Below, piece after piece: positions 58,580 to 64,000 of a DNA stretch of 64,000 nt. The translations under genes were made by a program, and so were the position numbers. The DNA is from Hominenteromicrobium sp964531265. GTDB lineage: Bacteria > Bacillota > Clostridia > Oscillospirales > Acutalibacteraceae. Position 1 is the first letter of the stretch. Every line of letters begins with the position of its first letter. The stretch lies in the NCBI GenBank assembly GCA_964531265.1, contig CAZHDW010000003.1, positions 62,001 through 126,000 of the forward strand, read 5' to 3'. The notes under the pieces were generated by a model. It searched no databases. It was not told the origin of the DNA and saw nothing but the letters and a program-made list of their open reading frames with translations.

Positions 58580-59680
58580 ATGAAAATGAGAAATGAGATA
58601 TTGTATACCGATGTTGCCGCAGCATATCCGTTTTGGAATAAGATAGAGTCCATTACACCATACGGCGGCGGACATATCAACGACACCTTCCTCGTAAAGT
58701 GTCTTGACGGAGAGGAATATGTTTTGCAGCGCATTAACAGCTATGTTTTTAAGCATCCGGATGAGATAATGGAGAACATTATCGGCGTCACGGAATTTAT
58801 CGCAGATAAGCTCAAGAAGAGCGGCAGGGATGCAGCCCGCGGCACACTGACAGTGGTTCAGACCAAAGACGGCATGGATTATTTCGTAGATAACCTCGGC
58901 GAGTTCTGGCGCGTTACCGTCAACATTCAGAATACCACCGCATTCGATTTTGCGGAGTCCACAGAAATGCTGAAAAAGTCCGGTGCTGCTTTCGGTGAGT
59001 TCCAGAGTATGCTGGCCGATTACCCGGCGGAAACTCTGCATGAGACAATACCGCATTTCCATGATACTCCCGACCGCTACAGACAGCTTGAACAGGCCAT
59101 AAAGGATAACAAGTCCGGCAGACTCTGCAACGTTGCTGAGGAAATCGAGTTTGTTAAGGCGCGAAAGGCCGATTGTGCGGCGCTCATGGATCTCCTGCAG
59201 GAGGGCGAGCTTCCACTGAAGGTAACTCATAACGATACCAAGATGAGCAATGTTCTCATAGACAATACAACCGGAGAGGCCGTGTGCGTTATCGACCTCG
59301 ATACCGTTATGCCGGGTCTCACCGCATTTGACTTCGGCGATTCCATCAGAGCCGGCGCTACGACCGCTGCCGAGGATGAGGCCGACCTCAGCAAGGTGCA
59401 TTTCAGCATGGAGCTGTTTAAGGCGTATACCGAGGGCTTCCTCGGCGCTGCCGGAAAGGCATTGACCGAGACCGAGATACGTACGCTCCCCGTAGGTGCA
59501 AAGCTGATGACCCTTGAGGTCGGAATGCGCTTCCTTGCCGACTACATCAACGGCGACGTGTACTTTAAGACACAGTACCCCGAGCATAACCTCGTTCGTG
59601 CGCGCAATCAGTTCCACCTTGTCAAGGACATGGAGAGTCAGTGGGACGAAATGATGGCCGTGGTTGAGGCATATCTGTAA
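58580..59680 (+). CDS. N-acetylhexosamine 1-kinase-like APH-fold kinase
   Basis: Aminoglycoside-phosphotransferase-fold small-molecule kinase (about 366 aa) closest by eye to NahK, which makes GlcNAc-1-P/GalNAc-1-P. Features: ITPYGGGHINDTFLV (nucleotide loop), YVLQRINSYVFKHP, the catalytic THNDTKMSNVLID and the metal site VIDLDTVMPG. No lacto-N-biose phosphorylase, galE or galT lies in the window. Two ATGs (58580, 58586) are possible with GAAAGGAAA; 58580 is reported. Confidence 0.88.
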   Translation: MKMRNEILYTDVAAAYPFWNKIESITPYGGGHINDTFLVKCLDGEEYVLQRINSYVFKHPDEIMENIIGVTEFIADKLKKSGRDAARGTLTVVQTKDGMDYFVDNLGEFWRVTVNIQNTTAFDFAESTEMLKKSGAAFGEFQSMLADYPAETLHETIPHFHDTPDRYRQLEQAIKDNKSGRLCNVAEEIEFVKARKADCAALMDLLQEGELPLKVTHNDTKMSNVLIDNTTGEAVCVIDLDTVMPGLTAFDFGDSIRAGATTAAEDEADLSKVHFSMELFKAYTEGFLGAAGKALTETEIRTLPVGAKLMTLEVGMRFLADYINGDVYFKTQYPEHNLVRARNQFHLVKDMESQWDEMMAVVEAYL

Positions 59681-59689
59681 AATGAATCA

Positions 59690-59722
59690 AAGCCGTCGAA
59701 AACTGAATAGCTTCGGCGGCTT
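59690..59722 (+). terminator. Terminator after NahK-like gene
   Basis: AAAGCCG-T-CGAA / TTCG-G-CGGCTTTT stem with a 10-nt loop. Confidence 0.8.
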
Positions 59723-59795
59723 TTGCTTATGAGCTCGTTTTGTAAGCTATATCCTCAGGGATATCAGCTATAAATATCTTTTGGGAGGAACTGAT

Positions 59796-60665
59796 ATGGA
59801 TTTTAAAACAATGATGAAAATGCCGCCCGTGATCGAGATAGCATATAAGACATATGCTATAAACGAGTATGGCCTTGATGCGATGTTCCTTTTGGTCGGC
59901 GATGAAAAGGCTCTGCTGATCGATACCGGAACCGGAGTTTTCGACCTGCCGATGCTTGTCTCGAGTCTGACGGATAAGCCGCTGACTGTTGCGCTGACGC
60001 ATGGCCATCCCGACCACGCAGGTGCTATCGGCTGGTTTGACAGTGTTTACGCTCATAGCGATGATTTCGAAATGGCCTTGAACATTCCCTATGAGACCAG
60101 AAAGGGATATGCCGAGTCACTTCTCAAAATGAACCCGAATGCACCGGTTACGGCGGAGGACACGGTGAAATTTGAAAAGCTTCCCGAAATGCTGCCCCTT
60201 AAGGAGGGTGATGTCATCGACCTCGGTAACCGCAAGGTCATGGTGTACGAGACACCGGGTCACACACCGGGCGGACTCAGCTTCCTCGATGTTCGTGAGA
60301 GAATCATGATAACCGGAGATGCCTGCAACGGAAACACACTGCTGCTGGCTCTCGGCGGAAGCCCGGAGCTTCATCCCAAGCAGACGATCGGCTCGCTTAA
60401 GGCAACGGCGCAAAAGCTGATATCACTCGAGCCCCTGTATGACCGCAATTATAACGGTCATGTCGGCTATGGCGGTTCAGCCTCATGTATGCCGCAGCCC
60501 TATGGTATAAGCCGCGATGTGGAGGCGCTTTGCGAGGATATCCTGAGCGGTAAGGAGCAGGGGGAGCCCGAGTCGTTCGATATCGGCGGCGAGAGCAGCG
60601 GTATTAACCTCTTTGCACGCAGGGGCGCTGCCGGTATACGTTATATGAAAGAAGCAATAAAGTAA
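59796..60665 (+). CDS. Metallo-beta-lactamase-fold hydrolase
   Basis: MBL-superfamily metal hydrolase (289 aa). The metal-binding THGHPDHAGA motif is near residue 73, GHTPGGLSF near 161 and the bridging Asp in ITGDACNGN near 182; the last His is in NGHVGYGG. The substrate is unknown, with glyoxalase-II-like thioesters or lactones typical. GGGAGGA precedes ATG 59796; an earlier TTG at 59781 is part of the ribosome site. Confidence 0.93.
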   Translation: MDFKTMMKMPPVIEIAYKTYAINEYGLDAMFLLVGDEKALLIDTGTGVFDLPMLVSSLTDKPLTVALTHGHPDHAGAIGWFDSVYAHSDDFEMALNIPYETRKGYAESLLKMNPNAPVTAEDTVKFEKLPEMLPLKEGDVIDLGNRKVMVYETPGHTPGGLSFLDVRERIMITGDACNGNTLLLALGGSPELHPKQTIGSLKATAQKLISLEPLYDRNYNGHVGYGGSASCMPQPYGISRDVEALCEDILSGKEQGEPESFDIGGESSGINLFARRGAAGIRYMKEAIK

Positions 60666-60681
60666 ATAGCTGAAAACAAAG

Positions 60682-60711
60682 AATTCGCCGAATACTTCGG
60701 CGAATTTTTTT
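60682..60711. terminator. Bidirectional terminator
   Basis: Eleven-bp stem AATTCGCCGAA / TTCGGCGAATT with a TAC loop and T-run, between MBL and the convergent LacI gene. Confidence 0.95.
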
Positions 60712-60716
60712 ATGGC

Positions 60717-61778
60717 TCAGCGTGAGTAGGGAGCCGGAGGTGCACAGCTTTCGCGAATGATAAGCTCCGGTCTGTAATTCAGGACAACATCGTCGTTTAC
60801 ATTGTTGATAGCACCCAAAAGAGCATTTATGATGAACCGTCCGAACAGCTCGTTGTGCTGGTCAACGCTTGTCAGGCGCGGCACCTGATACTCGGCGGTA
60901 TAGAACTGATCGCAGCTTATTACAGATACATCCTGGGGGATACGCAGACCGGCATCGGCCAGAGCGCGGTATGCGCCGAGTGCTATATTATCGTTTATGG
61001 CGAGCAGCGCCGTGAAGGAGCTCTTGCTGTTTATCAGCGCCCTTGTGGCCCGATATCCGTCCGGAGCATAATAATCTGACAGCATTATCAGCTCCGGTGA
61101 TTTGGAAAGCTGAAGCGCTTCCAGAGCGTCCCGGTACGCGTTGAGTCTTGCATCAGTGATACCTACGCCGTCCTCACCGCCGACAAAGGCGATGCGCTTA
61201 TGCCCTAAAGAGGCAAGATAGCTGACTGCCGAGAAAACGCCCTGACCGCGTTCGCGCTGTACAAATCGACAGTCAATGCCGTCAATGGGATTTCCGAGCA
61301 CCACGACAGGAACATTTGAAGCCATGCTTTTCAGAGCGGCGCGGTATTTGCTGCTGACATCGAACAAATCTGCCTGACCGCCGACGACCAGAACACCGTC
61401 AACCTTCTTGTCAAGCATCATTTGGAAGTAATCCAGTTCCCTGATTTCCATGATCTCAGCGTCGGCAGAGCTGAAAAAGGTGTTGCAAAGTATCACGGAA
61501 TACCCGGCCTCGTGAGCTGCTTTTTCGAATTCGCTGAACATGGCGGCAAAGTACGGATTGGAGATATCTGGCATGATGATGCCGATTGTCATGCTTTGAC
61601 GGTTTATAAGACTGCGTGCAAAGGCGTTCGGTGTGTAATTGTAGCGCCGAATCACAGCGTTGACCCGGTTGCGTGTGGCTTCGGAGACGGGCGCTGTTCC
61701 ATTCATGACACGGGAAACAGTGGCAATGGAGACTCCGCTTTCCTTTGCTATCTGCACGATGGTAATGGGTCTGTCCAT
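60717..61778 (-). CDS. LacI-family transcriptional repressor
   Basis: A 353-residue LacI/GalR regulator. The HTH is ITIVQIAKESGVSIATVSRVMNG (residues 5-27) with hinge helix NYTPNAFARSL, followed by a periplasmic-binding-type effector domain (from SMTIGIIMPDISNPYF to the end). It is divergent from the GH9 gene. Two TGAAAA-N2-TTTTCA palindromes lie between them. I infer repression of both by an oligosaccharide-responsive mechanism. ATG 61778 has AGAGGAG upstream; the longer frame to 61850 covers an operator. Confidence 0.95.
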   Translation of the reverse strand: MDRPITIVQIAKESGVSIATVSRVMNGTAPVSEATRNRVNAVIRRYNYTPNAFARSLINRQSMTIGIIMPDISNPYFAAMFSEFEKAAHEAGYSVILCNTFFSSADAEIMEIRELDYFQMMLDKKVDGVLVVGGQADLFDVSSKYRAALKSMASNVPVVVLGNPIDGIDCRFVQRERGQGVFSAVSYLASLGHKRIAFVGGEDGVGITDARLNAYRDALEALQLSKSPELIMLSDYYAPDGYRATRALINSKSSFTALLAINDNIALGAYRALADAGLRIPQDVSVISCDQFYTAEYQVPRLTSVDQHNELFGRFIINALLGAINNVNDDVVLNYRPELIIRESCAPPAPYSR

Positions 61779-61825
61779 AATGATCGCTCCTCTTTCAATA
61801 TTCGATAGCAATAAAATATCAGATA

Positions 61826-61841
61826 ATGAAAAAGTTTTCAA
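61826..61841. promoter_or_regulatory. LacI-type operator O1
   Basis: ATGAAAAAGTTTTCAA: TGAAAA-AG-TTTTCA palindrome, nearer to lacI. Centre is 95 bp from O2. Confidence 0.75.
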
Positions 61842-61915
61842 TGATATCAATGAAAACGCCGGAAAAACCGTCGATACGCCGAAATTGACCTTTGAAAAAT
61901 CGTCAATAGTGACAA

Positions 61916-61944
61916 TTGAAATGAAAAGGTTTTCATATTAGAAT
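61916..61944 (+). promoter_or_regulatory. GH9 promoter with LacI-type operator O2
   Basis: TTGAAA (61916-61921), 17 bp, TAGAAT (61939-61944). The perfect palindrome ATGAAAA-GG-TTTTCAT (61921-61936) fills the spacer, so repressor binding would exclude RNA polymerase. Confidence 0.85.
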
Positions 61945-61992
61945 GGAAAACAGATACCGATATGGATTCAATACAGCAGAATTTGGGGGACT

Positions 61993-64000
61993 ATGAGCAT
62001 GAATAAACAGTTTCAGCAGCAATTAGAGGATAGTTTGTACATTCATCGTCCGCTGCCCCTGCATGAGGAGAACTCGAGGGAGGCGGCCTTCTCCGCAAAG
62101 CAGGTGCAGGAGAAGCGCTCTCTGTACGGCGGCGACAGTTGTGTCAGCCCACGAGCCGAGGGAATAGCTGAGCTGGAGCGTACTGAGGAGTACTTGCGTA
62201 TCACTGCGCCCCTGCGCACCGAGCAGTGGCCCGAGGGAGCCACGCCGGATGGGGATTATTCCAATTTCGGAACGGCAAAGCTTCTTTTCTCCTTTGACAG
62301 GGAGGACTGGCAGGCATATAACAGACTTCGCTTTTGGGTGAGACCCCAGATTCGCGGAGCACGTATTCTGCATCTGAACGTTTCGGTGATAAATGACGGT
62401 GAGGTTAAGGTGCCGGATCCGTATTACCGCGAGGGTGCTACGGTCTTTGACCTTAAGAACGAGCAATGGAATGAGTGTATATGGGAGTTTTCAGAGATGC
62501 CGAGGGACTGCATCACTCAGCTTTGCTTCTATGTGTTCTCCAGTGGGCATGATATCGGAGCCGCGGATGTACTTGCCTATGATTTCCGAGATATAGCCAT
62601 TGAGAGAGTAGCGGAGCCCGAGCATGAGCACGGCTGGTGCAATCCGCAGCCCTGTATAAATCTGTCCACGGTCGGCTATTGGCCCGAGGGTCGGAAGACC
62701 GCCGTGGGAACGATAGCTGCTGACAGATTCGAGCTGATAGATTCGGACAGCGGAAAAACGGTTTTCTCCGGCCCGGTGAAATCGGAGAAAACCCCGAACG
62801 GCGAGTTCGACGTTATTGATTTTTCCGATTATACAGCTTGCGGCTCTTATTACCTTAAGGCCGGCAGCCTGAAAAGCTGTGTCTTTGAGATATCGGAGGA
62901 GCTTGCAAAGGAAAGCCTGTGGAAGGTGCTGAATTTCTTTTTCTGCGAGCGCTGCGGCTTCCCGGTGCCTGGTAAGCACGGAACCTGTCATCAGGACATC
63001 ACGGCGACCCACAACGGAGTGACCATGTCCTTTGCCGGCGGCTGGCATGATGCGGGAGACGTGTCCCAGCAGGCGGCTCAGACCGGCGAAGTGGTTCAGG
63101 CGATGTTTGAAAACGCACGTCGATGCAAAAATGACAAAATGCTGTATTTGCGATTGATGGAGGAGGCTCAGTGGGGTCTTGATTTCATTATGCGCACACG
63201 CTTTGGTGACGGATACCGTGCGACAAGTGCAGGAGCCACACGAATCACGGACAACCTGATAGGAAATTTTGATGATATTAAGACCCGAGTGCACAACCAT
63301 TCCTACGAGAATTTCCTGTTCTCCGGAATTGAAGCATATGCCGCGAAAACTCTTGAGGAATACGACAAAGAACTGGCTTCGAATGCTCTGGCGACCGCAA
63401 AGGAGGATTTTGCATTCGCCGAGGAGGTTTTCGCGCAGACTGGAGTTCATCCGGCGCATATGTTTGAGCACACCTATAACAGCGGCTTGTCCCAATACTA
63501 TGCGGTTATAGTTTGGGCCGCAAGCTGTCTCTATGAGGCGTCGGGGGAGATGAAATACGCCGATACGGCGAGAAAATATGCAAATAAGCTCATAGCCTGT
63601 CAGGAGCAGGGGGATGCAGCACCGCTGAAGGGATTTTTCTATAGGGATGAGACACACAGCACCATCGTGCATTTCAATCATCAGGCACGTGAGCACCAGT
63701 TCATGCAGGCGTTGGAGTCCCTGTGCCGTTCACAGCCGGAAGCCGAGGAGCGTCCTTGCTGGGAGAACTCGATGCAGCTTTACGGAGATTATATTAAGGC
63801 GATAGCAGGTAATACAGCACCCTATGGAATGCTTCCGGCGGGCATTCACAAGCTTGATGAGATAGAAAATGCGGAGCTGTTCCCGTATCTTCACGTAACA
63901 TGCAGCTATGAGAAGGAGAGGGAGAATTACCGTGAGCAGCTTATGCAGGGAAGGGACTTGGGAGACGGTTATATTCTCCGCAATTTCCCGGTGTGGTTTT
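61993..64000 (+). CDS. GH9-family glycoside hydrolase (partial, runs off the window)
   Basis: Open frame from ATG 61993 with no stop before the window ends (669 codons visible). The N-terminal 200 residues form a beta-rich accessory region. An Ig-like CelD_N domain follows (CNPQPCINLSTVGYWPEGRKTAV onward). The GH9 (alpha/alpha)6 barrel begins near residue 290, with the catalytic-base motif GGWHDAGD (Asp353, Asp356). There is no signal peptide, unusual for GH9 cellulases. It likely acts on imported beta-glucan or amino-sugar oligosaccharides. GGGGGA precedes the ATG; a second ATG at 61999 is possible. Confidence 0.9.
   Translation, partial: MSMNKQFQQQLEDSLYIHRPLPLHEENSREAAFSAKQVQEKRSLYGGDSCVSPRAEGIAELERTEEYLRITAPLRTEQWPEGATPDGDYSNFGTAKLLFSFDREDWQAYNRLRFWVRPQIRGARILHLNVSVINDGEVKVPDPYYREGATVFDLKNEQWNECIWEFSEMPRDCITQLCFYVFSSGHDIGAADVLAYDFRDIAIERVAEPEHEHGWCNPQPCINLSTVGYWPEGRKTAVGTIAADRFELIDSDSGKTVFSGPVKSEKTPNGEFDVIDFSDYTACGSYYLKAGSLKSCVFEISEELAKESLWKVLNFFFCERCGFPVPGKHGTCHQDITATHNGVTMSFAGGWHDAGDVSQQAAQTGEVVQAMFENARRCKNDKMLYLRLMEEAQWGLDFIMRTRFGDGYRATSAGATRITDNLIGNFDDIKTRVHNHSYENFLFSGIEAYAAKTLEEYDKELASNALATAKEDFAFAEEVFAQTGVHPAHMFEHTYNSGLSQYYAVIVWAASCLYEASGEMKYADTARKYANKLIACQEQGDAAPLKGFFYRDETHSTIVHFNHQAREHQFMQALESLCRSQPEAEERPCWENSMQLYGDYIKAIAGNTAPYGMLPAGIHKLDEIENAELFPYLHVTCSYEKERENYREQLMQGRDLGDGYILRNFPVWF

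Noticed and set aside
1..64000. CRISPR arrays, insertion sequences, prophage or integrase genes
   Set aside because: No regularly spaced direct repeats, transposase, integrase or phage structural motifs were seen anywhere in the window.

Overview
The window looks like a chromosomal segment of an uncultured, probably gut-associated, anaerobic member of the Clostridia (Bacillota). The evidence is a SCIFF peptide with its radical-SAM maturase (a Clostridia marker), an oxygen-sensitive glycyl radical enzyme, ferredoxin-tailed aldo/keto reductases, a BglG-type antiterminator with a complete PTS operon, strong AGGAGG ribosome binding sites, mid-range GC and many glycan-degrading enzymes. No integrase, transposase, phage structural gene or CRISPR array was seen.

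Layout. 0-5.4 kb: ftsQ, ftsZ, a VOC protein, a CDF metal exporter of the Asn-Asp-Asp-Asp (Mn-like) type, and a ferredoxin-tailed aldo/keto reductase. 5.4-7.6 kb: a MerR regulator divergent from an MFS exporter (reading frame broken once) and a cupin; the reductase and MFS promoters share a MerR-type 19-bp spacer. 7.6-11.2 kb (minus): alpha-galactosidase plus a NagD-like phosphatase, preceded by a pair of tiny overlapping genes, one a sigma region-4 protein. 11.4-18.9 kb: split chromate transporter, an mnmA operon, two amidohydrolases and an orphan E2-like acyltransferase lacking its catalytic His. 19-28.8 kb (plus): MATE exporter, aldo/keto reductase, beta-propeller protein, then a tight catabolic operon of ferredoxin-AKR, L-rhamnose mutarotase, glycyl radical activase, compact glycyl radical enzyme and GH127. 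28.8-35.3 kb: PHP phosphoesterase, then a GlcT-like antiterminator and EIICBA, HPr and EI. Antiterminator and EII genes each have a RAT/terminator leader, and HPr lacks the regulatory Ser46. 35.3-41.2 kb: M29 aminopeptidase, BlaI/BlaR1-type pair with two operators, a second BlaI-like protein, a substrate-binding lipoprotein fused to a peptidoglycan-binding domain, and tRNA-Ser(CGA). 41.2-46.6 kb: Rrf2 regulator, a GDPD-PHP fusion, SCIFF and its maturase, and an Orn/Lys/Arg-decarboxylase-family protein. 46.6-53.3 kb (minus): GH32, DUF4867, NUDIX, and potABCD behind a long structured leader. 53.4-57 kb (minus): small exported peptide, ECF sigma with putative anti-sigma, HAD phosphatase, DUF4097 protein. 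57.2-64 kb: AgrC-like membrane kinase, NahK-like sugar kinase, MBL hydrolase, then a LacI repressor divergent from a cytoplasmic GH9 enzyme cut by the window end.

Most notable is the 22.9-28.7 kb operon. It joins sugar release (GH127, Zn/Cys active site), anomer interconversion (RhaM), a ferredoxin-coupled aldo/keto reductase and a 660-residue glycyl radical enzyme with a C-W-E active-site loop. I infer an anaerobic radical route for L-sugars or sugar-derived polyols whose chemistry I cannot name. Secondary points of interest are the Gln46 HPr, the GDPD-PHP fusion, the ECF-linked small peptide, and the His-less E2 homologue.
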